DNA from: Elmis aenea
Taxonomy: Eukaryota; Arthropoda; Insecta; Coleoptera; Elmidae
DNA length: 64,000 nucleotides
NCBI GenBank assembly: GCA_947652605.1
Contig: OX393580.1
Coordinates: 20,294,159-20,358,158, forward strand
Reading direction: 5' to 3'
The notes beneath the pieces were generated by a model. It was given only the letters and a program-made list of their open reading frames with translations, was not told where the DNA came from and did not search any database. Shown in pieces: positions 1 through 11,505 of the stretch. How positions within the stretch are numbered: position 1 is the first letter of the stretch; every line of letters begins with the position of its first letter. The position numbers and the translations under genes are program-made.

Positions 1-187
1 GAAACCTAAAATGAATGTTGATTTCAAAAACTTATAACATACAGGCTGTTCTATTTGAAAATTCATAGTCGCTCTAAATTGATAACAAGATGACTTTAAA
101 CCATTTTTGATGCAGCCTTTTTAAGATCTTGTTCAATATGGTTATATTTATTGTCCTATCTTAATTAAAACCAGTGTTTTTTTTTTT

Positions 188-2930
188 TAAATTGGTAAAC
201 AAATGTAGTGGATATGCTAGGTAAATTATCCATGTAAGACAAATTATTTATTATCTTTAATGTTAGAGGAGACACAAAGACGTTTTAAATACAAAAGTTG
301 TTTGACATCACAAAAGGTGCATAATTCTGCATTATATTTAAATATACAGATGGTTTACTTTGTTAGAACCGAGATAAAACTTTGTTATTTTAAACAACAC
401 CCGTTAATTTAAACGTTTTCTTGTAAAAAACGCAATTGCCTTCAAAAAATGTTGAGCATGCGCTATACCTTAAAATTGTATATCTGGAGTTATTAAAATT
501 GTAATATTTTTTTTTATCAAATTTGGTGGATGTGCTAGGTAAAATAACCATGGCATAAATATTATAATTTCCTCTTTAATTAAAAAAGAAACAAAAAGTT
601 TTTAGTACAAAAGTTGATTGCATAATAAATATACCGAGTGTTTAGGTTTTAGGAACAAACAGGCTACTTTGGTATTTAAATTTAACACCCTGTATATTGT
701 TACGTTATCTTGTAGATAATGTAGCTGCCTTAAAAAACAATAAGCATGACCTAGACCTAGACCCAAAACCAATGATATAGGAGTAATTGCAATTTTAATA
801 TTTTACATAGAATTTGGTGGATGCGCAGGGTAAAACAACTAACCAGGGAAGGTCACGATACGTTGTCGCTAAAATTTGATTAAGGCTGTGTTTATTGCAT
901 CAAGGACATCAAAAACTAAATGTTTTGCAGAGTTATACGTGCCGCTCGCCATTTCCTTCGGAAAAATAGGGGAAACACTCAAAAGCTGAATAATTAAAGT
1001 AATTTTTGCGATCGCGTTGGCCATGATACCGTCAAAGACAAAATCTAAATTTTTCTATTTACCAATGCGCGCATCCTTTGCAAGTAAAATCGTCAAAAGT
1101 TATTGAAAAAATCTTAAGCGGTTCCGGAGAAAAACACGAAAAACGAGGCCTTTGTAAAAACGGTTTTCCGCATGTTAAACGCCTATTCAAGTCGCATAGA
1201 TTTAGTTATACAGATATAATGTAGGTACCACAACTACTCAAATCATAGCGCTTATGCAGGGGTTTCGTTTTTGACGTTTTTCTCCGGAACCGTTCAAGAT
1301 TTTTTAAAAACTTTGCAACATTTTACTTGCAAAGGATGCGCGCATTTTTAAATAAAAGAATTTAGATTTTGTCTCTGACTGTTTCATGGCCAACGCGATC
1401 GCAAAAATGACCTTTTTATACCAATTTTTCAGTTTTCCCCCGATTTTACGAAGAAAATGGCCAGTGGCACGTATAACTCTGGAAAACATTTAGTTTTGAT
1501 GTTCTTGCTACAATAAACACAGCCTTAATCAAATTTTAGCGAACAACGTATCGTGACCCTCCCTTGTAAGAAATAAAAATTATTAATTCTCTCTTTTATT
1601 AAAGAAGATACAAAAAATTCTTAAGGTACAAAAGTTTTTTGGCATCACAAGTTGCATAATCCTGCATTATTATTTTTAAATATACAAAGTGTTTCGATTT
1701 AGAGAACCGACATGCAATTTTGTTGTTTTAAACACAACACCCTGTATATCTTTACGTTATTTTGTGGACCATTTCCCACTTGTCATATAAACCAATCACT
1801 TTAGTCAAATTATAGTCACGTCTTCATGTTATGACCAATCACGTTCATTTTTAAGCGGAAAAAACGTCAAATCGTCTTTTGGGATGTTTTTAGCGACAAA
1901 AAAGCCATATCATTCGGTTTCCATAGCAACCTTGTTGCTTGTTTACAGATGTTTGGCATTTGTAAAGTATATTAAAAATTACAGTATTTAAATATACTAA
2001 TTAAAAAAAAAAATTTAATTATTTTTGGTATCTTATTTGGGAAATAGTCTAATCAATATATTTCGGAACAATATTTTGCAGGAAACATTTTAATTCAAGT
2101 TTGTTGCTTATAGGTAACATCCTTCGACAAAATGAATGACAAAATCTCTCGCTTTCGGCTCAGGATTTTGTTCACCAAAGCAACAAACTTTTGTCAATAA
2201 TTTTTCCGGTAAAATAATGTTCCCTTATTATAAATTATAACTGATCATTTATTTGCCTTTAAAATTCGTTATGCATATTATATGCCTAAAAACCAAATTT
2301 CCGGAGTAATTGTAATTTTAATATTTTCTTTTTAAATTTGGTGAATGCGCAGGGTAACATTAAGTACTATGACATTAAAATTATTAATTTCTCTTTTATT
2401 AAAGAAGATACAAAATAGTTTTAAGTATAAAAGTTGATTACTATAACAAGCTGCATAATTCTGCATTATTTGTAAATAATTGTTTAAAAACAACATCCTG
2501 TATATTATGACGTCTACTTGTAAATAATTCAATTGCCTTTAAAAACGTTGAGTATTTCCTATACCTAAAAACAGCGTTTCCGGGGTTATTGCAATTTTAT
2601 TTTGTTTTTTTTTTAAATTTGGTGGATAAAATTTTCATGAAAGACATATATTTTATTTTCTTTGTTTTTAGAAAAGACAAAATAGTTTGAAATACAAAAG
2701 TTGCACAATCCTGCATTATTTTTAAATATACCGAGTTTTTGAGAACTAACATGCAACTTTGGTATTTTAAAAACAACACCCAGCATATCTTCATCTTTTC
2801 TTGTAGATAATTGAACTGCTTTTAAAAAATGTTAAGCATGTCCTATACCTAAAATCAATATTTGTCAAGTTATTTTGTAGCCTAGTTGAGGTCTTTTCTA
2901 ATGCCTTGAACGTTTTTGTTTTATCTTATA
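188..2930. repeat. Array of degenerate ~300-bp repeats
   Basis: A unit of about 290-330 bp recurs, with starts near 188, 521, 812, 2338 and 2621. Each unit opens with a form of TTGGTGGATGYGCWGGGTAA, has a middle with CAAAAGTTG and TGCATAATYCTGCATTAT, then AACACCCTGTATAT, then TTGTAGATAATT and a closing AATRTTKAGCATG. The third unit is interrupted by the foldback at 845-1566. About 1770-2270 is a different AT-rich stretch with no recognised content. Units are clearly diverged. No protein signature is visible in the small reading frames here. Confidence 0.75.
845..1566. mobile_element. Foldback element with ~300-bp inverted arms
   Basis: The left arm begins GGTCACGATACGTTGT and the right arm ends ACAACGTATCGTGACC. 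The arms match, with scattered changes, inward to about 1150 and 1257 (GGTTCCGGAGAAAAAC against GTTTTTCTCCGGAACC), leaving a loop near 100 bp. It interrupts one of the ~300-bp repeat units, so it is younger than that array. No transposase is present. The target duplication is unclear. Confidence 0.85.
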
Positions 2931-3428
2931 TAAATTTGGAGAGTTTTAAATAAATATACCATGAAAGACTGTTAAAATGAAACGTTTTAAATAATTGCTA
3001 ATAAAACAATTAAAAAAATACATTTTGCTTGATAGCTACAGGCGTTGTTATTCCAGTTTGGATGGTAAACTGCCTCAAATAAGGTAAATATGGATGAAAG
3101 TACGTATTTCAAAATTGCATTATGAACTAGACAATTAAAAATGAATCCCTCGATCTCCATGTTAAAGCGTGGTAGTAAAAAAAATATGTTAAATAATAAA
3201 CCCACACAAAACCCATCAAGTACTTTTATGCGACATTTGCTCCAGAACGTTATTTTGGTGTCGATGTAATTTTTCGGGTCCAAGATTATCTTTTGACGTA
3301 CTTTCCAGTAGGCGGCGCATAAAATTGACTTACGTTGGTTTATTACACGCATCAAAAAATTTTATACACTTATAAAACGTGCTAAAATTAAGTTTTAAAG
3401 AGAATCTGCCGAAACGTTTTTGACTTAC
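2931..3428. other. Intron flank 3' of the TM7 exon, no feature recognised
   Basis: This stretch follows the donor of the TM6-TM7 exon on the minus strand. An unrecognised 122-codon open frame occupies 2987-3355 (minus) without family motifs or a matching splice acceptor. The receptor tail exon was looked for here and not found. Confidence 0.5.
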
Positions 3429-3736
3429 CTTCGAAAATTTTTCGAGAGAAACGCGTAGAGTAAAGGATTGATCCCCGAATTAAAGTACTGCACTAGGAAA
3501 GTTAATGGAGTAAGAACGGCGCTGAAATTTGATTCCCCATGATAAGCTCTCGACCAATATTGCCACATTTTCCTGGCGTGGAAGGGCAGATTGCACAGGG
3601 CGAATGTGAGAACTACGATTATCAACATTCTGATTACTCCTCTACGAGCCTTTAGGACATTTTGGCTTGAATTAGGATTGGCCAGCGTTGTGCCTGTGGA
3701 AGTAGTTAGTGTTTTGCTTTCCCCATTCTGAGCCAA
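3429..3736 (-). CDS. GPCR exon: TM6-TM7 (NPxxY)
   Basis: This 308-bp exon has a TTTTCAG acceptor and a GTAAGT donor. It opens with a Ser/Thr-rich loop segment (LAQNGESKTLTTSTGTT), then ARRGVIRMLIIVVLTFALC and NLPFHARKMWQYWSRAYHGE: TM6 with a CNLP variant of the usual CWxP, then extracellular loop 3. TM7 follows with FNSGINPLLYAF (NPxxY) and the start of helix 8, SKNFR. Two bases (AG) are left over, so a further 3' exon encodes the cytoplasmic tail. I found no good candidate between 1 and 3420, so it probably lies before position 1. The HARKMWQYWSR stretch is the strongest pointer to a trissin receptor. Confidence 0.95.
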
Positions 3737-4202
3737 CTGAAAATTAAAAAATAATATTTAGCAATATTTTTTCAAAAGTAATACACAAAATATGAATATG
3801 TAATAGTAAGAATATAATATATATTCTATCTCCCAAAATGTTTAACATCTTCACATAACTTCGTCCGAAGACAAACTGTTTTCCTATGACAAAGCAATCT
3901 AAAAACTGTTATTGTTTGGAGGTTAAAGTAAAAAAGAACACCAAAAGTGTAAAAGCGTTTAAATGAATACCAAAAGTGATTACTAATGTATCGCTTAGAT
4001 TTTATAAATAGATTATTTTAACGAGGTTTCGAGATTGAAAGTATGTAAGTAGTAGGTACTAAACAATTTTTATTTCAAATTAAAAGTGCTGGTATTTTGG
4101 TTTTTAAGCAAGGTACATTTGGTTTTTTGGTGTTAATTTTTAAAACATAATTTTAATGACTTAGGCACTGAGCGGAAATTATTGTCATGCAGCGTGAAAT
4201 TA

Positions 4203-4812
4203 ACATATCGTCGGTGCACAAGAAAAGTGACACATCTCAAAAATCCTCATTTTTGAGTTAACTGTTATAAAATGTTCATAAAAAGATCGACTTTTATCAG
4301 AAAAAACGATTAAGCTTATTCAGTCAAAAAGAAAAAAAGAAGAAAAACACTGTTGTTCCTCAATATTACTTTAATTATTATAAAAACTTGTAGGGAGCAG
4401 AAAGTTTGCAACAATTTGTTAACGTTTTAATTTTTGTCAGTTATATGTTATATTCATTTTTGAAAAGATTTTCAAACAAATTAATAAAATTACGTTCTTA
4501 CAAAAAGTATAACAATTGGTTTTATTTTATTTATTGACAATTTTATCAATGAATTTTTAAAGCATTATACAAGAAAAGTGTCATAAGTTGAACAAGGGTT
4601 GATAAAAGGGTTGATATAAGGGTGGTTTGTTTAACTTGGTCAAGATAATAATTGTTTTTGAATGCCATAGTACTATGAAACCATCACAATCAAGAAAAAT
4701 TGCAACATTGTAGAAAATGTTCGTTTTATAACTTTAAAATGCACAAAAATCGTTCTCCTGCAAAATGAGGATTTTTGAGATGTGTCACTTTTCTTGTGCA
4801 CCGACGATATGT
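4203..4812. mobile_element. MITE with ~49-bp terminal inverted repeats
   Basis: The element starts ACATATCGTCGGTGCACAAG and ends CTTGTGCACCGACGATATGT; the match continues inward through AAAAGTGACACATCTC and TCCTCATTTT. The 610-bp interior is AT-rich and non-coding. The target duplication could not be settled. Confidence 0.85.
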
Positions 4813-5159
4813 GCATACAATTTTTAGCCAATTGCTGTAGATAGGATGGTTTAAGATTATTTTCTAGAGAAACGCATAGACTAGTCTTTGACAGGTTTCA
4901 ATCTTTCATGGAAATTCTTAAACCTAATTTTAATTAATTAGGAGTAAATAATTTTAATTTTGGCTGTAAATAACGTGTGTATAAAGTCTTTAGACAATTG
5001 TTTTAATTTAAAAATGAGTCTAAGATCCCGAAAAATAAAAACCAAAGTATTTGCACTCCCTTAACTAACAAAAGAATTTTATTTCGTAATTAAAACGAAA
5101 TTATAATATAATTTCACATCTTTTAAGAGGAAATAGGTCATTGATTAACTTCATGTAAG

Positions 5160-7010
5160 TGTTTAAAACTTGTTATGTTATTAACGAGTATCATTTAGTG
5201 TTAATTAATCGTTACAGTATTTTTTAAATTATTTATAAGCGATTAACGTGTTAAATTTCTTGAATATTTTCGACCGTGCCTTGTATACACTTCACGTGCT
5301 AATAGAGGAGGTAATTGCAAGCAAATTTTCCCTACTAGGCTTAAGTTAATGCAGCGATGCCCGTAAGGCGGCGCCAAAATGTGACAAAAATTAGGGTACC
5401 TCTATAAACAGAGTAAGGACTTCGATGGTAAATACGGACGAGTTTCGCTTGCTACTAGGCTGCGACCTCCAGATTTTATATAGTTTGCATGGAGATCATA
5501 GGCATAGGTACACATTTTATTTTTTTCTTGCGTGTTCAGAGTGTTTAAGTGTGATCCAAGACTTTAAAAGACATTAGTGATAGTTGTGTAAGTTATTACC
5601 ATACGTAAATTTCATAAGTTAAGTTAAATACAACTATTTTTTTAATTTTTAACAAAATGTGCATTGTAATAATAATTATTATTTGTCTACATCAATTTGA
5701 TAGCAATGATTGGAATTAATAATGTAATTTTGTCATAAAATATGAAATTAAATTGATGAATCTATACTTTTCAGTTGCTCATTGGACATTAAAACAGGAA
5801 TTAAGTAAACAATTGCTTGCAACTTAATTATCATAATTAATTAAAGATGCTTAATATTGGTATCAACACATTTATCTTTCTTGGAAACAAAGATTTGTGT
5901 AGCATAGAATTAGCTAAATTTTGGGATTTCAATATAAATTTAAAGACCAAAGCTGTTATTAAATAGTTTTGTTAAGTTAGGTATTAGATTCTTCATTTAA
6001 TAAATACCATTAAATTAAAAATATTTTTGTAAACGTAAAAATAAAAAATATGTTTATTATAACGTCTTGTTTTTTATTCCTTAAAAGCGAGGCTCGAAAA
6101 AAAATTGGTTAACGGTTAACCGAAAATCGAGAACTTTATTTTTATAACGGGTTTTGCCTAAAAACCAGTTGTTTTCATAAAAAACAGGTTTACTTTAAAA
6201 AATCGATTTAACTTTTAAGCCGGGTTTTCACCGGTTTTTGACATTATTTAGAATAGGAATACAAATTATGAAAATATATTATTTATTTATAATTTTATAA
6301 TATATGTACAATCAAGCGTTCAGTAATGACTTCTGGTAAACTAATCGGATTTAATAAAGATTATGTATTTTTTAAAGCAATTGTAATCCAAAAAACGGTT
6401 TTTAATTATTTTGGTTAAAGTTATCGTTTTTTTTGCAAATTAAAATAACGGTTTTGGTTAAAAATCACTTATACGAAAATTAACCGGTTTTAAAAAACCG
6501 GTTTCTTACCCTGCTAATAGTAAGTACAGCAATATATTATTGCAACTATCGTACACACAAAAAAAACATTGTTAGTACTGCGTGTATCATGGGTTGCATG
6601 GTTACAGAGGAAATACGTGCTCTCTAAATGTGTTTTTAACATTAATAGCTAATAACATTTATTAACCCTTCATTTTACTAACTTTTTAGTTGCTATACTT
6701 ACTATTGCATTTATTTCCGCATGCCAATTGAGTGTTTACTTTCAAATTTCGTTTAAAAATTGAATTATTGACAGAAATCCTATATAATCCCATTGCCGTT
6801 ATGAGAAATTTGGAGGGTTTATGAAGCTTGGCCATACCGTTATAGAGAGGTACCCTAACAAATATGAGCAACACAAATGCAAATGTATACAGTATACTAA
6901 GGAAGGCCCAAAATCTTTTTGCGAGGAAATTACTAAATCGTTATTTAAACGATTTGCGAGTAATTAACTGTTGTTTGGGTGTAATTGACGTGTATATAAA
7001 GTCTTATGTT
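5160..7010. repeat. Dispersed repeat family, facing copies
   Basis: A copy near 5160-5400 (minus orientation) and one near 6838-7010 (plus) share ATAGAGGTACCCTAA and a region around GTATACxAAGGAAGG. Further copies are at about 9600-9800 (minus) and 12575-12720 (plus). The 9.6-kb and 5.2-kb copies share AGGCTTAAG and GCGATGCCCGTA. No transposase remains; the short frames across it are not convincing genes. Confidence 0.5.
6068..6522. mobile_element. Possible hAT-type MITE rich in GGTT/AACC
   Basis: The ends carry repeated inverted GGTTAACCG and AACCGGTTTT motifs (GGTTAACGGTTAACCG at the left, AACCGGTTTTAAAAAACCGG at the right), and the right end reads TTACCCTG. This pattern resembles hAT MITEs. 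The boundaries and target duplication were not resolved. Confidence 0.4.
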
Positions 7011-7139
7011 ATAAGGTCACGTAAAAAATTTGAATTTTACCCGAAAACATGGAGATTCCTCTTTTTTGCTGGCTTTTAGTTGTTGATGAACATTTTTAAC
7101 TCGTTACTTTAACGAATTAAGGTTTATTTAATGTTATTC

Positions 7140-8663
7140 AATGTGTAAGGGACTTGTTATCGAAGTAGTGAGCTACTTGAACGAGTTTTAATTTTATTGT
7201 GACTCTTATGTTCAAGTCTAAATTACTTTGAACTATTTTGGTGATTGGCCGTTAATTTGCCTTGGATTATGGCGAAAAGCTCATATAGCTGTTAAATTTT
7301 ACAACTGATTTACTTGGTAGAATTTTCACTTAGGCACAAATGGCTTTACAACATCTTAACACAATTAAAATGTTTGCAAGCTGCAGGCAAATATGCAGTT
7401 TGTGACAAGACGTCTTAAATAAAAGAAGTTTGTGGATATTGTGGATCGCCTAAAGCACTTTTATTTAATAAAAATCAGCTTCGTAGTAAGAAAAAACTAC
7501 TTAATAAATTTAAAGGAACAATAGTGTTAAGTAAGGAACTTAAGTAGCGATAATATTTTGCAATTATTTTTAATGAATACAAATTTAATTAAATAATAAA
7601 TTTTCAAATCAGGTCCTTGCTGGAATATAACAATAATTTTCCTCTAAAATCATAATGCTGGAAAGTTTTTAATCTACAAGATTACATACCTAAAACAGTA
7701 ATTTTAACTATTTGTGTTTTTAAAATGGCTTAGCGCTTTCTGGAGTGTGGTTTGGCAGGGGCTTCATTATTTTGTGTAATAATCATATTTCTGAAGTAAG
7801 TATCGCTTAAAAAACTGCGATATTATGAATTACTAGTCATTACAGTTCCCCCTTTTAATTATATAGATTCTGTTTCACCCCAAAATCTTAGTTTTGTTTG
7901 GGTGTAATCATTTTATAATCACAACACACGTAATATCATCGACCACTGCATCATTGCATTGGTGTGCACTTAGCTAAAAATGAAGGAATAAACAAAATTA
8001 ATTCCAAAATAGTAATTTAAACAATCAAAAGCAATTTTAAACCAACTTTAAGGGCCTAAATTTTTGTAAAGAGTTTTCTTTTAACCAGAGTTTGTGGTAA
8101 TAAAATGAAACGGCTTAATCAACATAATATACGACAATATTATCAATCTAAAAGGCGGTTTTATGCAATGTACCGCTGAATTTTATGGGGTTTATAAGCA
8201 GAGAAGTGCGCAGTTTAAGATGAAACAACAAATAACTTCGTGTGTGCCCCTGCGTCGTAAACCAAATTAAAGCAGCAATGTCATGTGGACCGAGACGAAA
8301 AGATTTAGGTGGCCAGTGCGTGAACTGAATCTAATTCTATTTGTGATATATCCCAACAAAGGAACACACCAATACAAGTTTGGATGGCTATAAATAATTT
8401 TAACAATTTCCGTGTCTTTAAAATTTTCTAAACAAGAAAAAGTTCAATAAAAGTGTTTTACGCTCCAAATAATAATTATTAAACCCCGATTTGTCCAATT
8501 ACAAATGATCCTTACACCATTTTCAAGAAAAAATCAAAAAATTATTAACCTATCTTAAATTATACACATTTTTATGACCTAAATACGATTATTAGTCTAT
8601 TACCTACTTATTTTAATTGAGCGTTTTCAGTTTTTATTAAAAATAAGCAAATCGCAAGGTTAA
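7140..8663. other. AT-rich intron, nothing recognised
   Basis: No ORF with a family motif, no long inverted repeat and no splice-compatible receptor exon was seen on either strand. Confidence 0.5.
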
Positions 8664-9485
8664 ACAGGGTGGGGCACGAAAACCAAGTGTATTTTGATTG
8701 ATTAGTAGGTACTCGGACTTTAGTAAAGGAAGCGTCGTGTGGCAGGTCTCATTCGATTCTTTGGCTCAAATCATTTTATTATCAGTAACTAACATGGTGC
8801 CGTGGACGCTAGAGCATCGCATGTTCGTATATGATTCTTTTGTTAGAAGTGGCGAGTCTGTGACCGCGATTCAGCGCGAGTTTCGCCGCAGATTTAATAT
8901 TCATAGAAATGACCCTGTTCCCGCGCATGACACAATTTTACGTTGGATAAAAAATCTTCGAACAAGAGGCTCAATAATGGAAAAGAATCCGCCCGGTTCT
9001 TAACGTACAGAGAAAGGGTCAGACAAGTGTTACTGCAAATCTCAGGCCGTTCTGCTCGAAGACATTCAGCTGCACTTTACATCAGAGCGATTGATCGTCA
9101 ACTTTTGTGATTTTAGCAAGATGGAGCCACGGCACACACTGCCAAAGCTTTAATGACAGTTCTTCGCCCCCTGTTTCCTAACCGTCTTATTTCAAGATTT
9201 GGCGACGTTTTATGGTCCCTTCGGTCCCCTGACCTATCCACATACGATTGTTTTCTATAAGGGTTTCTCAAGTCACGTGTCTACGAGATTAAGCCCCGTT
9301 TTCGTGAACGTTTTTAACAATGCGTCAACAAACACGGACATTACATGCCAGATGTAATTTTCCGTTCATGATTATGAAATGCTCTGTTCTCACAAATGTT
9401 ATTCTACCAATAAGTTTTTTTAAAGCAAAAATAATGATTTTAAGCTTATTTCAACAACACCTGGTTTCCATGCCCCACCCTGTAT
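8664..9485 (+). mobile_element. Degenerate mariner-type element (DUF4817 group)
   Basis: It starts ACAGGGTGGGGCACGAAAAC and ends TGCCCCACCCTGTATT, so the termini are inverted repeats. It flanks the remains of a transposase in the plus direction. At about 820 bp it is shorter than a full mariner of this type, with internal deletion. A second, rearranged member of the same family is at 41241-42500. Confidence 0.85.
8794..9390 (+). pseudogene. Mariner-type transposase, broken
   Basis: The ATG at 8794 opens a DUF4817-like helix-turn-helix domain (WTLEHRMFVYDSFVRSGES, then IQREFRRRF and DTILRWIKNLRTRG) that runs to a stop at 9003. The +1 frame then continues with RVRQVLLQ and GRSARRHSAAL. After a deletion that removes the first catalytic Asp region come QDGATAHTAK and SPDLSTYDCFL (later DDE blocks), then QCVNKHGHYMPDVIF. 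Stops and a frameshift show it is dead. Identification is from these family motifs. Confidence 0.85.
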
Positions 9486-10049
9486 TATCTAAACGGAAAA
9501 AGTAGGAAAATTGTTAACTAAAGAAATTGGCAAAAATATTTTAAGACACATAATTAAGCCCAATAAATAATTATGTCTTTACCATAAAAGTTAATTTACA
9601 GTTGCAGTATGTTTTTAATTAGCTTTTAGTAATTAACGAGTTAAATTGGTTAACAAAACATCCACCGCACCTCGTATACACTTAATTGTTAATCGTCGTT
9701 GTAACTTAAGGCCATTACCCCCACCAGGCTTAAGATAAGGCGGCGATGCCCGTATTGTGGCAAAAATAGGAAATACAAAGGCAAATGTATACAGTGTGTT
9801 CAGAATTCGAGGCACACCATGGGTAAATATTAAACTGTAATAGATACAAGGTCGATGTAATGGGACAAAAGTTACCTACTTCATAGAGAAATACAGCGGT
9901 GCTTTTATTTTTGAAAAAAAAGCTAATTTAATATTGATGAAAAACCAAAAATGTGGCATTTTTTTACATAAATTTATCTCAATTGCTATGAGATATAGCA
10001 AAAAAAGTTTTTAACAAAAGTGGTTGATATTTTTGATCGCTATAAAATG

Positions 10050-11025
10050 GCTATAAAAGGCCTTAAAAGAAATAGGTGATCTGAGACGAGAGGTGACACG
10101 CACAAACGAGAGGCTTGAAAGACTAGAGAGAGAAAAAAGAAGGAGGAACGTAATATTACAAGGTATGCCCATCGAAACAAACAACCAGAATGTGCTCCGT
10201 GACACATTAAAAAAGTTCATAGAAAAGGAACTGGGGGTCGAAGTGGAAGTAAATGCGGCACGGAAAATAGGAGAGAAAACCTGTTTAATTGAGCTTAATA
10301 GTGAAGAGGATAAAACCAAAGTGATGCAGAATAAAAATAAACTAAGACAGCGAAGGGGAGAAGAAATATACATTAATGACGATATGACTAAGAATGAAAG
10401 GGAAATACAAGGAAAAATCAGAAACATAGCTAAAGAAAAAAGGCAAAGTGGTAAAAATGTTAAGATAGGCTTCCTAAAGTTAATAATTGACGAAGAAACT
10501 TGGAACTGGAATAAAGAGGCTCAAGAATTGGAGAAGTACAGTAAGGAGCGAAATAAATTGACACAAAGGTCAAAAAACTAATAACGGTAAATAGCAAAGG
10601 ACAGGAAAATGGAGAAACGACCGAAGCAATGAAACTGGATATGAGAAAGTTAATTAAAGACAAAAGGAAAGGAAAAAAAAGTAAATATAAAAAGGAAAAT
10701 GAAAACAGAGAATTAAGGATAAGTACATGAAACATCACACAGGAAATTAAACAGGACAGGAACAAGGACACAAATAAGAATAAAAATAAAGAAAAACAAG
10801 AAAACAAGAGGGGAAAAAGGAAGAAATAAGTAAATATGAACAAATAAAGATTGCAACATGGAATGTTAAAACCATGTTGCGAATAGGAAAAATGGAAGAA
10901 ATTGCGAGAGAATTAGATAAAATTAGAGGAGAGGACTGATCCACCTCAAAAAATGGATCTACAACAACGCCTCGGCGTTAGCCATAATCCCTAGGATTAT
11001 ACGGCTCAATGAATGAATGAATCAT
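10050..11025 (+). mobile_element. Internally deleted non-LTR retrotransposon
   Basis: It contains a LINE ORF1 remnant, a few bases of the endonuclease ORF (IATWNVKTMLRIGKMEEIA at about 10850-10912, the start of an APE-type domain), then an abrupt jump at about 10937 to a 3' tail with CTAGGATTATACGGCTCAAT and an ATGA tandem tail. The rest of the endonuclease and the whole reverse transcriptase are missing. Confidence 0.8.
10053..10581 (+). pseudogene. LINE ORF1-like protein fragment
   Basis: An open frame without its true start runs from about 10053 to the TAA at 10581. It is strongly charged and predicted to be helical: ERLERLEREKRRRNVILQGM suggests a coiled coil leading into an RRM-like core (LIELNSEEDKTKVMQNKN), then MTKNEREIQGKIRNIAKEKR. 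This order matches ORF1 nucleic-acid-binding chaperones of arthropod LINEs. The visible GTG at 10093 is internal; the real N-terminus is lost to 5' truncation. Confidence 0.75.
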
Positions 11026-11270
11026 TTTTTTAATATTGCATATTTTACGAGAACGTCTAAACAAAGTAAAAAATCAAGATATAACTGAATTATTTTATTA
11101 ACAACACAACACAACACTTAAATTATATCATATATTATGTATAATCATTTTTATGTCATAGGTAAATCTAGTACGCAATTTTGAATGTCTAAATTAACAA
11201 TTACAAAAAAAAATTATAAACTTTAAATATTTTCACAAAAAAATAAGTTTGAAGTGTTATCTGTTCCAAC

Positions 11271-11505
11271 CAGGGCTTCGGAGTGTGTAAAAAAAAGTCG
11301 ACTCCGACTCCTGATAATTTTGGTGTGTAATATAAGAAAAAAAAAAGAAATGATTTAAAATTTGAGTTTGAATTTTGCGGCAAAGGACCACCTCGCAATT
11401 TTTTGTTGTACTCGGAGTCGGAGTCTGTACATTTTTTCTGACTCCGACTCCAACTCCATTGACCAGAAATTCCTCCTAAACTCCGACTCCGACTCCACAG
11501 CCCTG
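11271..11505. mobile_element. hAT MITE with GACTCC repeats, copy 1
   Basis: The 235-bp element has CAGGGCTTCGGAGT at the left and ACTCCACAGCCCTG at the right. The flanks GTTCCAAC and CTTCCAAC form a 7-of-8 match, the 8-bp target duplication of hAT elements. Blocks of tandem GACTCC/GGAGTC lie near both ends. It is related to copy 2 at 15687-15925. Confidence 0.88.

Noticed and set aside
2987..3355. 122-codon minus-strand frame next to the TM7 exon
   Set aside because: No family motif, start is a weak codon, and no acceptor continues the receptor phase; considered and dropped as the tail exon.
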